Below, piece after piece: positions 36,743-44,942 of a stretch of DNA of 57,550 nucleotides; within the stretch, counting starts at the first letter, position 1, and each line of letters opens with the position of its first letter. The DNA is taken from assembly GCA_014377455.1 (NCBI GenBank), contig JACMPO010000092.1, positions 1 to 57,550 on the forward strand. Reading direction: 5' to 3'. This stretch comes from Flavobacterium sp. (GTDB lineage: Bacteria > Bacteroidota > Bacteroidia > Flavobacteriales > Flavobacteriaceae). The translations under genes and the position numbers were made by a program. A model generated the notes under the pieces. It saw nothing but the letters and a program-made list of their open reading frames with translations. It was not told the DNA's origin and made no database searches.

Positions 36743-39373
36743 TTACTTTAATCCGGCCAAACTTTGCTCGATAGTTGCTATTTTTCCCACAGTATCTGCT
36801 TCTTTTTTGCGCTCCATATCTAAAACTTTTTCTGGTGCGCCATTCACAAACTTTTCGTTAGATAATTTATTTTGAACTGACCTTAAAAATCCCTTATAGT
36901 AATGTAACTCTTCATTTAATTTCAAAATTTCGGCATCTTTATCAATACTTCCACTAATAGGAATAAAATATTCGTTTGCATTTACTCTGTACGAAAGTGC
37001 ATCAACAACTTTATCGATTACATATTCTAACAAGGCAATATTTCCTAGTTTACGAACTACCGAATCATACTTTGTAGTAAGAGCATCGTTATTCAAAATC
37101 TTCAAATCTATAGCATCTTTAAAAGCAATATTTTTATCTTTTCTTACAGTTCTAATTCCAGAAATTACCTCAATGATAGTATTAAAGTCAGATATTAAAG
37201 TAGCATTAAATGATTTAATCTCGGGATAAACCGAAATTATTAAGGCTTCTTGTGGCGTTCTGTCTGCTATCAAATGCCAAATTTCCTCTGTTAAAAATGG
37301 CATAAATGGATTTAAAATTTTCAAATTAGATTCTAAAAAGTCAATAGCCGCTTCAAATGTTTTTACATCAATTGGTTGCTGATATCCCGGTTTTATCATT
37401 TCTAAAAACCAAGAACAGAAATCGTCCCAAACTAATTTATAACTACCCATTAATGCTTCTGAAAGGCGGTATTTTTCAAAATCGTTCTCAAGGTTCAATA
37501 GCGTTTCTTGAAGTTTTGCTTCATACCATTCTATAGCAACTTTCGACGATTCGGGTTGCGGAATTGTATCTGATACTTCCCAGCCTTTAATTAATTTGAA
37601 AGCATTCCAGATTTTGTTAGAAAATGCTTTTCCTTGGTTGCAAAGTTCTTCATCAAACATAATGTCGTTTCCTGCAGAAGCACTTAAAAGTAACCCTACA
37701 CGGACACCATCGGCACCAAATTTTTCAATTAGTTCTAATGGTTCTGGAGAATTTCCTAATGATTTTGACATCTTGCGACGTTGTTTATCACGAACTAATC
37801 CTGTTAAATAAACATTGGTAAATGGTTTTTCGCCAGCATATTCATAACCTGCAATAATCATACGAGCAACCCAAAAGAATAAAATATCTGGACCAGTTAC
37901 TAAATCATTTGTTGGATAATAATATTTAAAATCTTCATTTTCAGGATTTAGAATTCCACCAAAAACAGCCATAGGCCATAACCATGATGAGAACCATGTG
38001 TCTAGTGCATCTGCATCTTGTTTTAAGTTGGTGGTCGTTAGTTGCTGGTTGTTTGTTTTTATTTTGGCTAGTACCAAAGCCTCTTCGATATTTTCAGCCA
38101 CAACAAAATCTTCTTTTCCGTCACCATAGTAATATGCCGGAATTTGTTGTCCCCACCACAATTGGCGCGAAATATTCCAATCGCGAATGTTCTCCAACCA
38201 ATGTTTGTAAGTATTATTAAATCGTGACGGATATAATTTTACTTCTTCAGTTTCTAAAACCGCTTTTATAGCTGGTTTTACCAATTCTTCCATGCTTAAA
38301 AACCATTGATCAGACAATCGCGGCTCAATTACAGCTTTGGTTCTTTCAGACGTTCCAACTTTGTTCAAATGAATTTCTGTTTTTGCTAATGCTCCAATTT
38401 TTTCTAATTCCAAAGCGATTTCATCACGAACAACAAAACGGTCTTTTCCTAGATAATGCAATCCAAATGAATTTAGAGATGCATCTTCATTAAAAATATC
38501 GATAATTTCTAGATTGTGCTTCTCGCCTAGTGTTTTATCGTTCATATCGTGCGCTGGAGTTACTTTTAAACATCCAGTTCCGAATTCGATATCTACATAT
38601 TCGTCCTCAATAATTGGTATTACTCTACCACAAATTGGAACAATTGCTTTTTTACCTTTTAAATGTATAAAACGTTCGTCGTTTGGATTGATGCAAATTG
38701 CAGTATCACCAAAAATAGTTTCGGGACGCGTAGTTGCAACTGTCAGAAAATCTTCACTCCCTTCAATTTTATAATTTAAAAAGTATAATTTCCCTTGACG
38801 TTCTTCAAAGATTACTTCTTCGTCGGATAAAGTAGTTTTTGCTTCTGGATCCCAATTTACCATTCGGTAACCTCTGTAAATCAAACCTTTGTTATATAAA
38901 TCTACAAATGAATGAATTACCGAAGCCGACATATCGTCGTCCATTGTGAATTTGGTACGACTCCAATCACAAGAACAGCCTAATTGTTTTAGTTGTTCTA
39001 AGATAGTTCCGCCATATTTAGTAGTCCAATCCCAAGCGTGTTTTAAAAATTCTTCACGAGTCAGGTCGTTTTTGTTAATTCCTTCGCTTTTTAGTTTGGC
39101 AACAACTTTTGCTTCGGTTGCAATAGAAGCATGATCCGTTCCAGGAACCCAACAAGCATTGAAACCTTTCAAACGTGCACGTCGAATTAATACATCTTGA
39201 ATCGTATTGTTCAACATGTGTCCCATGTGCAAAACACCAGTTACATTTGGTGGTGGAATTACAATTGTATATGGTGTTCTATGATCGGGTTTGGAGGTGA
39301 AATAGTTGTTTTTCATCCAATACTCATACCATTTATTTTCTACTTCTTTGGCGTTGAATTGTGCAGAAATCAT
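36743..39373 (-). CDS. valS: valyl-tRNA synthetase
   Basis: 876 residues, class I synthetase. The HIGH-like motif is HMGH at 49-52 and the KMSKS motif is at about residue 535 (RRKMSKSLGNS). The editing domain is present (TTRPETIFGDTAI). A C-terminal coiled-coil arm closes the protein (about 800-876, rich in Lys, Glu and Leu). It charges tRNA-Val with valine. Between the zinc-like module and DTWFSSWLWP lies a short polar stretch NNQQLTTTNLKQ (about 436-447) that looks like an insertion or low-complexity linker. Its DNA resembles the GTTG-type simple repeat in the spacer at 7080-7120. Confidence 0.97.
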   Translation of the reverse strand: MISAQFNAKEVENKWYEYWMKNNYFTSKPDHRTPYTIVIPPPNVTGVLHMGHMLNNTIQDVLIRRARLKGFNACWVPGTDHASIATEAKVVAKLKSEGINKNDLTREEFLKHAWDWTTKYGGTILEQLKQLGCSCDWSRTKFTMDDDMSASVIHSFVDLYNKGLIYRGYRMVNWDPEAKTTLSDEEVIFEERQGKLYFLNYKIEGSEDFLTVATTRPETIFGDTAICINPNDERFIHLKGKKAIVPICGRVIPIIEDEYVDIEFGTGCLKVTPAHDMNDKTLGEKHNLEIIDIFNEDASLNSFGLHYLGKDRFVVRDEIALELEKIGALAKTEIHLNKVGTSERTKAVIEPRLSDQWFLSMEELVKPAIKAVLETEEVKLYPSRFNNTYKHWLENIRDWNISRQLWWGQQIPAYYYGDGKEDFVVAENIEEALVLAKIKTNNQQLTTTNLKQDADALDTWFSSWLWPMAVFGGILNPENEDFKYYYPTNDLVTGPDILFFWVARMIIAGYEYAGEKPFTNVYLTGLVRDKQRRKMSKSLGNSPEPLELIEKFGADGVRVGLLLSASAGNDIMFDEELCNQGKAFSNKIWNAFKLIKGWEVSDTIPQPESSKVAIEWYEAKLQETLLNLENDFEKYRLSEALMGSYKLVWDDFCSWFLEMIKPGYQQPIDVKTFEAAIDFLESNLKILNPFMPFLTEEIWHLIADRTPQEALIISVYPEIKSFNATLISDFNTIIEVISGIRTVRKDKNIAFKDAIDLKILNNDALTTKYDSVVRKLGNIALLEYVIDKVVDALSYRVNANEYFIPISGSIDKDAEILKLNEELHYYKGFLRSVQNKLSNEKFVNGAPEKVLDMERKKEADTVGKIATIEQSLAGLK

Positions 39374-39452
39374 TTATTTTATTTAAAATGTTTATAATTC
39401 AATATAGTTTAAAGTTGTTTCGAACGACTGAACAAAAAATCAATGCCATTTT

Positions 39453-39565
39453 TAGCTAGCCCTGATTGAAGCGGAAATCTTGACTCGTTTTTTTTAAGAG
39501 ACAAGATTGCAATGGAAAGCAGGAAAATGGATTGTTGTTAAATCCCAAGCCATTCGCTTCAAATT
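39453..39565 (+). repeat. structured intergenic repeat, copy D (best example)
   Basis: TAGCCCTGATTGAAGCGG, AAATCTTG, a loop, CAAGATT, then GCAATGGAAAGCAGGAAAAT, then a tail with AATCCCAAGCCATTCGCTTC. Outer arms CCTG (39461-39464) and CAGG (39520-39523) can pair. The inner hairpin is AATCTTG/CAAGATT. The tail is shared with copy C, the core with copies A and B. The spacer holding it (39374-39714) is 341 bp between valS and the DUF1573 gene and contains no gene. Confidence 0.75.
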
Positions 39566-39661
39566 GCTTCAAAACATGCAAAATTAAACTTGGTATGCTA
39601 TTTGTACTATTAATGCAAAAGTAGTTAATATGTACTTTTATAAAAAATTAAGAATTAAATT

Positions 39662-39692
39662 TTTGAGTTTAAATTTAAAGTATCTAATTTTA
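39662..39692 (+). promoter_or_regulatory. predicted promoter of the DUF1573 gene
   Basis: TTTG (39662-39665), exactly 19 nt, then TAATTTTA (39685-39692). This differs from the -7 consensus TAnnTTTG only at the last base. The ATG is 23 nt further. Confidence 0.6.
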
Positions 39693-39714
39693 CACATACC
39701 AAATTTTAGAAATA

Positions 39715-40140
39715 ATGAAAAAAAGAATAGTATTTGCGGTTGTAATGATGAGTGGATTTGTTTTTGCGCAACCAAAAATTGAATTTAAAGCAAAAGATAA
39801 CACGATAGATTATGGAACAGTTTCGAAAGAAAGTGACAGTGGTTTGCGAACTTTTGAGTTTACAAATACTGGAGATGCACCTTTAATAATTACAAATGTA
39901 CAATCTACTTGTGGATGTACCGTTCCTACAAAACCCACTGAACCAATTTTGCCAGGAAAAACAGGAAAAATTGATGTAAAATATAATATGAATCCTGGTC
40001 CGATTAGAAAAACAATAACCGTTGAAAGTAATGCTGCAAACGTTGATGGTGGTCGGGTTGCCATTAAAATTAAAGGAGAAGTAATTGTAAAACAGGAAGT
40101 TAATCCTCTGGAAAGAAAAAAAACAGGACCAATGCAATAA
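39715..40140 (+). CDS. DUF1573 secreted protein
   Basis: 141 residues with a signal peptide (MKKRIVFAVVMMSGFVFA). The mature part is an immunoglobulin-like beta domain with the family signature TGDAPLIITNVQSTCGC at 52-68, where the Cys-Gly-Cys is characteristic, followed by PGKTGKIDVKYN. DUF1573 proteins are abundant in Bacteroidetes and their role is unknown. Some have been linked to the ASPM-SPD-2-Hydin-like fold. It sits alone between a structured repeat with promoter and a terminator shared with the convergent hydrolase gene. Confidence 0.87.
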   Translation: MKKRIVFAVVMMSGFVFAQPKIEFKAKDNTIDYGTVSKESDSGLRTFEFTNTGDAPLIITNVQSTCGCTVPTKPTEPILPGKTGKIDVKYNMNPGPIRKTITVESNAANVDGGRVAIKIKGEVIVKQEVNPLERKKTGPMQ

Positions 40141-40144
40141 CAGA

Positions 40145-40172
40145 AATCGCTTCATAAAAGAAGCGATTTTTT
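40145..40172. terminator. bidirectional intrinsic terminator
   Basis: AATCGCTTC and GAAGCGATT flank a 6-nt loop, followed by T8. It lies between convergent genes, 4 nt after the DUF1573 stop. Confidence 0.85.
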
Positions 40173-41213
40173 TTATACTAACAAAATTCCTTTTGCTTTT
40201 ATAAAATCGGAAACTAAGTATGCTATTAGTTTGCCCACCAAATGATTGTTTTTTTCATTATCTAACGAGGGTGCTCCTTCACAAATATGAAGATAACTTG
40301 CATTAGTATTACAACCAAAATAATAAATAAATCGACGCAGTTCTTCGACAGAAAATCCACTTATTGTCATGGCACTACTGGGAATATTAGGAATGGCATC
40401 TAAATCAATTTCAATTCCGTAAAAATCGGTGTTTATGAACGAATTTGCATATTCTAACTCGGCTTCAAAATCTTTTTCTCTGCGAATGTTAATTTCGTCG
40501 TAGGTATTAAATTGTACTTTGTCTTGTAGCGTTTTTAATTCTGTTAAAACACTTTTAGAAGTATAACTTTCATGCAAACCAAAAATAAAATATTTTTTCA
40601 AAAAACCTTCTTCAAAAGCATATGAAAATCCGTTTCCAGAATGTCGTCCTTCTAAAATTCTAAAATCGGAGTGAGCATCAAAATTTATAGCATTTATAGG
40701 TTTTCCTTTGGCTAATGCTGTTCCTTTAATATTTCCGTAAGCATTATTATGTCCTCCGCCAATTATTATTGGAATCTTTCCCGCTTTAACAATTTGTGTT
40801 ATTATATGCACCACTTCTTTATCAATTTGAACCACTAGTTCGTTCATTTTTTTTCGATCTTCGGTATTGTGAAAATCTAAATTTTGAACTTCTTCCATTT
40901 CTTTATGAACATCAAGTTGACCTAAAACCAAAATTTGTGTGCCTTTGTTAAATCGGTTGTGTTGTAAATTTGCAATACTTTTTATTGCACTTTCCCAAGC
41001 AGAATCTGCACCAGGACGACCAAAATTTGCTCTTATTCCAATATCTTCAGGGATTCCTAATAAAACAAACTGTGGTTCACAAATTTTGAGATACGATATT
41101 ACATCATATTCTTTAGGAACAACAGCCATTTTTTCACCATATTTTATTTCACCACTGCGATGATTTGTGATTTTAGATAAATCGGATATTGTGAAACGAA
41201 TTAATTTTTCCAT
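40173..41213 (-). CDS. arginase-fold hydrolase, formimidoylglutamase-like
   Basis: 346 residues of the ureohydrolase fold with two Mn ligand motifs. The first is GGGHNNAYG, with His155. The second is NFDAHSDFR, with Asp179, His181 and Asp183. The third site is EIDLDAI, with Asp270 and Asp272. All expected metal ligands are present, so the enzyme should be active. Members of this flavobacterial group are usually called formimidoylglutamase (HutG), but no hut gene lies nearby, and agmatinase or arginase activity remains possible. The N-terminal 35 residues are an extra segment. It is divergent from the coiled-coil gene. Confidence 0.78.
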   Translation of the reverse strand: MEKLIRFTISDLSKITNHRSGEIKYGEKMAVVPKEYDVISYLKICEPQFVLLGIPEDIGIRANFGRPGADSAWESAIKSIANLQHNRFNKGTQILVLGQLDVHKEMEEVQNLDFHNTEDRKKMNELVVQIDKEVVHIITQIVKAGKIPIIIGGGHNNAYGNIKGTALAKGKPINAINFDAHSDFRILEGRHSGNGFSYAFEEGFLKKYFIFGLHESYTSKSVLTELKTLQDKVQFNTYDEINIRREKDFEAELEYANSFINTDFYGIEIDLDAIPNIPSSAMTISGFSVEELRRFIYYFGCNTNASYLHICEGAPSLDNEKNNHLVGKLIAYLVSDFIKAKGILLV

Positions 41214-41302
41214 AAAAAATAATGTTGGTCAGATTTACAATAAAAGTTGTAAATTTACGTTTTACTTATAAAATTTTAACTATCGTTTATTAAAAAAAAC
41301 AA

Positions 41303-42199
41303 ATGGAAAATCAAATTGACAATCAAAAGAGTAATTCATCATTAAAAATTATTGTGATCATCCTTGCACTACTTTTGGCGGGAAGTTTGTTTTACATTTT
41401 CAAATTAACAAATGAAACCAAAGCTTTAGAAACTGTGGTATCATCTACTAAAACTGAAAAAGAAAATGTAATGAAAGATTTACAAGATTTGAAAGCTACG
41501 TACGATGCCGCAATTGCTGAAAATACATCTATGAGTGATGAATTAATTGCTGAGCGCGAAAAAGTTGTTGGATTAATGTCGCAACTTGAAAAGTCTAAAG
41601 GTGATGTTGCTTCAATGTCAAAATACAAACAACAGTTTCTTGGCTTACAAACCAAGATGAATAGTTTGATGCAAGAAGTTGAAGTTTTGAAAAAAGACAA
41701 TCAAAAACTAACTACCAATTTGGATAGTACCAAGGTTGTTTTAACAGAGTCTAAAAATTACAATCAAACATTGGTTGGGCAAAACGAAGAACTTGCAAAA
41801 ACAGTAGAAAAAGGTTCAAAATTATCTGTTTTGAATTTAAAAACAGGAGCTTTTAAATTAAGAAGTTCTGGAAAACAGATAGAAACAGAAAAAGCAAGTC
41901 GTGTAGATATTTTAAAAATTAGTTTTACGATTGCCGAAAATAGCATTGCAAAATCAGGAGATAAAGTATATTATGTTCAGGTAATAGATAGCAAAAATAA
42001 CGTTCTTGGTGATAAAGCAACTGAAAATTTTGGAGACAAAACACTTACTTATAGTTTTAAATCGGTAGTGAAATTTGAAAATAAAACCGTCGATGTAGTT
42101 CAAGATTTACCAGGAAAAGGGTTTGAAAAAGGCACCTATTTTGTTAATGTTTTTGATAAAGGTGAACTGGTTTCAAAATCATCTTTTACGCTTAAATAA
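41303..42199 (+). CDS. membrane-anchored coiled-coil protein of unknown function
   Basis: 298 residues. The N-terminus is polar, then one membrane segment at about 14-33 (KIIVIILALLLAGSLFYIF). A long coiled coil follows from about 35 to 170, rich in Lys, Glu, Thr and Leu. The C-terminal 130 residues look globular, with GAFKLRSSGKQIETEKASRV and a beta-rich end. Many flavobacteria have a protein of this shape that I cannot name. It is probably a periplasmic coiled coil with an inner-membrane anchor. It stands alone between two promoter-containing spacers. Confidence 0.6.
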   Translation: MENQIDNQKSNSSLKIIVIILALLLAGSLFYIFKLTNETKALETVVSSTKTEKENVMKDLQDLKATYDAAIAENTSMSDELIAEREKVVGLMSQLEKSKGDVASMSKYKQQFLGLQTKMNSLMQEVEVLKKDNQKLTTNLDSTKVVLTESKNYNQTLVGQNEELAKTVEKGSKLSVLNLKTGAFKLRSSGKQIETEKASRVDILKISFTIAENSIAKSGDKVYYVQVIDSKNNVLGDKATENFGDKTLTYSFKSVVKFENKTVDVVQDLPGKGFEKGTYFVNVFDKGELVSKSSFTLK

Positions 42200-42315
42200 A
42201 AATAATTATTAATTCATTTAAAAGTTCAGAAAGTAGTAACTATTTTTTGAACTTTTTTATTTTTACTAATAAATATTGACTAATAAGTGTAAATTCGCAT
42301 CTATAAAATTGTACT

Positions 42316-43611
42316 TTGAGAACTAGTTTTTATACTGAAATTTCAGATGTTTCAAAATTTAAATGTCAATTGTTGCAATGGTCGCAATCCTACAATGAAA
42401 TTGTATATTTAGATTCAAATGTTGAAAATAATAATCAAAAATATTTGCAATACGATTTAGTTGTAGCTGTTGAAGCATTCACTTCTATCAAAACGGATTA
42501 CATTAATTCATTTCAATCCTTGCATCAATATCAAAGTCAAACTAAAGATTGGCTTTTTGGTTATTTGTCTTATGATTTAAAAAATGACTTAGAAGATTTA
42601 AAATCAGATAATTTAGATGGACTTCAGTTTCCCGATTTGTTTTTTTTTCAGCCTAAAAAATTATTTTTATTAAAAGATAATTTATTAGAAATTCATTATT
42701 TAAAAATGTGTGATGATGAATTAGAATTTGATTTCAATCAAATACTTAATTTTAAATTACAGGAAAATTCGAGTCATCATAATGTAGCTATACAACAACG
42801 AATTAAAAGAGCAGATTACTTGACAAAAACTACTCAAATGTTGGCTCATATTCAGCGAGGAGATATATATGAAGCTAACTTTTGTATGGAATTTTTTGCG
42901 GAAAAAGCAATCATAAATCCACTCCAGATTTATCAAAAATTAAATGAAATATCGACCGCTCCAAACTCCGTTTATTTTAAAAATTATACAAACTTTTTGC
43001 TTTGTGCTTCGCCCGAACGTTACTTAAAGAAAATTGAAAGTAAAATAATTTCGCAACCTATAAAAGGAACTGCAATGCGACATGAAAATTTAAAATTAGA
43101 CGAAAAATCTAAGTTTGAATTAGCTAACAATCAAAAGGAACGTTGTGAAAATATTATGATTGTAGATTTAGTTCGTAATGATTTATCAAGAACTGCAACG
43201 AAAGGTTCGGTCAAGGTAGAAGAATTATGTAAAATATACTCTTTCAAGCAAGTTCACCAAATGATTTCGACCATAATCTCAGAAATTGATACTACTGCAA
43301 TTGCGCCAATCGAAGTTTTACAAACAACGTTCCCAATGGGAAGCATGACCGGCGCACCAAAAATTGCTGCTATGAAAATTATTGAAAATTTAGAAGAAAC
43401 CAAGCGAGGATTATACAGTGGCGCAGTAGGATATTTTGATCCAAACTCAAATTTTGATTTTAATGTTGTAATTCGTAGCATTTTATATAATTCAAAAAAT
43501 CAATATCTTTCCTTTTCGGTTGGAAGCGCAATTACAGCGGAAGCAATTCCAGAAAACGAATACGAAGAGTGTTTGTTAAAAGCAAAAGCAATGTTTGCCG
43601 TTTTAAGTTAA
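42316..43611 (+). CDS. pabB: aminodeoxychorismate synthase component I, TTG start
   Basis: 431 residues of the chorismate-binding family. The C-terminal motifs are complete: CASPERYLKK, SQPIKGTA, IMIVDLVRNDLSR, TFPMGSMTGAPK and SGAVGYF. PabB aminates chorismate for p-aminobenzoate and folate synthesis. Anthranilate synthase TrpE shares these motifs, but no trp genes are nearby and the short N-terminal half (about 190 residues) fits PabB. The protein probably starts with TTG at 42316, because an in-frame stop lies 9 nt upstream and the next in-frame ATG would remove conserved sequence. tilS follows after 20 bp. Confidence 0.87.
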   Translation: MRTSFYTEISDVSKFKCQLLQWSQSYNEIVYLDSNVENNNQKYLQYDLVVAVEAFTSIKTDYINSFQSLHQYQSQTKDWLFGYLSYDLKNDLEDLKSDNLDGLQFPDLFFFQPKKLFLLKDNLLEIHYLKMCDDELEFDFNQILNFKLQENSSHHNVAIQQRIKRADYLTKTTQMLAHIQRGDIYEANFCMEFFAEKAIINPLQIYQKLNEISTAPNSVYFKNYTNFLLCASPERYLKKIESKIISQPIKGTAMRHENLKLDEKSKFELANNQKERCENIMIVDLVRNDLSRTATKGSVKVEELCKIYSFKQVHQMISTIISEIDTTAIAPIEVLQTTFPMGSMTGAPKIAAMKIIENLEETKRGLYSGAVGYFDPNSNFDFNVVIRSILYNSKNQYLSFSVGSAITAEAIPENEYEECLLKAKAMFAVLS

Positions 43612-43631
43612 AAATTTTCTTATTTTTGAAA

Positions 43632-44942
43632 ATGCTTAAAAAATTTGATCAGCATTTAATAAAAAATTTTCCATTTCTAAAAACCAATAGTTTTTACATC
43701 GCCGTTAGTGGTGGCATTGACAGCATGGTTTTAGTGAATTTATTTCAACATTATCAACTAAGTTTTGGCTTGTTACATTGCAATTTCAAACTTCGTGGTG
43801 AAGAAAGCGATGCTGACATGCGTTTTATTCATGATTATGCTAACGAAAATAAGTTGCAACTCAAAATTGGATTTTTTGAAACTAAAGAAATCGCCAAAGA
43901 AATGAAAGTTTCGATCCAAGTTGCCGCACGAGAGTTGCGCTACAACTGGTTTGAGGAACAAATGATTGAAAACAATGTTCCTTACGTTGCAACAGCGCAT
44001 CATCTCGACGATAATTTAGAAACCTTTATCATTAATTTGTCACGAGGAACAGGACTTGACGGTTTGACGGGAATTCCAGTAATAAATGATAAAATTTTCA
44101 GGCCTTTATTACCTTTTTCAAGAGCAGAAATTGAGCAATATGCCAAAGAAAATAATATTAAATGGAGAGAAGATTCCAGTAACGAATCAGACAATTATCT
44201 TCGCAATAAAATTCGGCATCACGTAATTCCTGCGCTCAAGGAAATCAGTCCAAATTTTCTGGAATCATTTCAAAAAACTCAAAAATATTTATATCAAGCT
44301 CAGTCTATTGTAGCCGATGGAGAATATATATTTTATAAAGAAGTTGCAACAGAAAATGAAAAAGGGACAATACAATTTGACCTCAGAAAATTACTTCAAA
44401 TACCAAATTATGAAGCTTATTTATATTGTTGGTTTAAAGATTTCGGATTTACAGCTTGGGATGATATTTATAAATTAGTTCATGCACAATCGGGCAAACA
44501 AGTTTTTTCAGAAAAATATCAGATTCTTAAAAATCGTGATTATTTGCTATTATCTACTCGAGATTTTAATAAAGAACCCGTTGAATATTTGATCGAAGAA
44601 AGTCAAAAAGAAGTTAAATTTCCATTAAATATTACTATTTCCGAAGTTAATTCAATTACCGATGTTGCTACTAATTGTATCTTTGTAGACAGAAAAAAGT
44701 TACAATTTCCATTAAAATTAAGAAAGTGGGAAGAAGGCGATTATTTTTATCCTTACGGAATGAAAGGAAAAAAAATGTTGAGCAAATTTTTTAAAGATGA
44801 AAAAATGTCGCTAATAGATAAAGCACAACAATGGGTTTTATGCTCAGAAAATTTAATTGTTTGGGTCTGTAATAAACGCTTTGATAAGCGATTTAAAGTA
44901 ACTCCAAACACTACCACTATTTTAAAAATAACCATTTTATAA
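43632..44942 (+). CDS. tilS: tRNA(Ile)-lysidine synthase
   Basis: 436 residues. The PP-loop ATP pyrophosphatase motif SGGIDSM is at 26-32, followed by HCNFKLRGEESDADMRF and TAHHLDDNLETF with its catalytic-site histidines. The C-terminal half has the TilS substrate-binding domains. The enzyme converts cytidine 34 of the minor tRNA-Ile to lysidine, so that AUA is read as Ile. I chose the ATG at 43632. Longer versions begin inside pabB. Its stop codon overlaps the ATG of the next gene by one base (TAATG), which couples the two. Confidence 0.95.
   Translation: MLKKFDQHLIKNFPFLKTNSFYIAVSGGIDSMVLVNLFQHYQLSFGLLHCNFKLRGEESDADMRFIHDYANENKLQLKIGFFETKEIAKEMKVSIQVAARELRYNWFEEQMIENNVPYVATAHHLDDNLETFIINLSRGTGLDGLTGIPVINDKIFRPLLPFSRAEIEQYAKENNIKWREDSSNESDNYLRNKIRHHVIPALKEISPNFLESFQKTQKYLYQAQSIVADGEYIFYKEVATENEKGTIQFDLRKLLQIPNYEAYLYCWFKDFGFTAWDDIYKLVHAQSGKQVFSEKYQILKNRDYLLLSTRDFNKEPVEYLIEESQKEVKFPLNITISEVNSITDVATNCIFVDRKKLQFPLKLRKWEEGDYFYPYGMKGKKMLSKFFKDEKMSLIDKAQQWVLCSENLIVWVCNKRFDKRFKVTPNTTTILKITIL

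Noticed and set aside
40740..40760. GGGHNN instead of the common GG(D/G)HS motif in the arginase-fold hydrolase, as a sign of lost activity
   Set aside because: The metal ligand His and all Asp ligands are kept. The residues after it vary between subfamilies.
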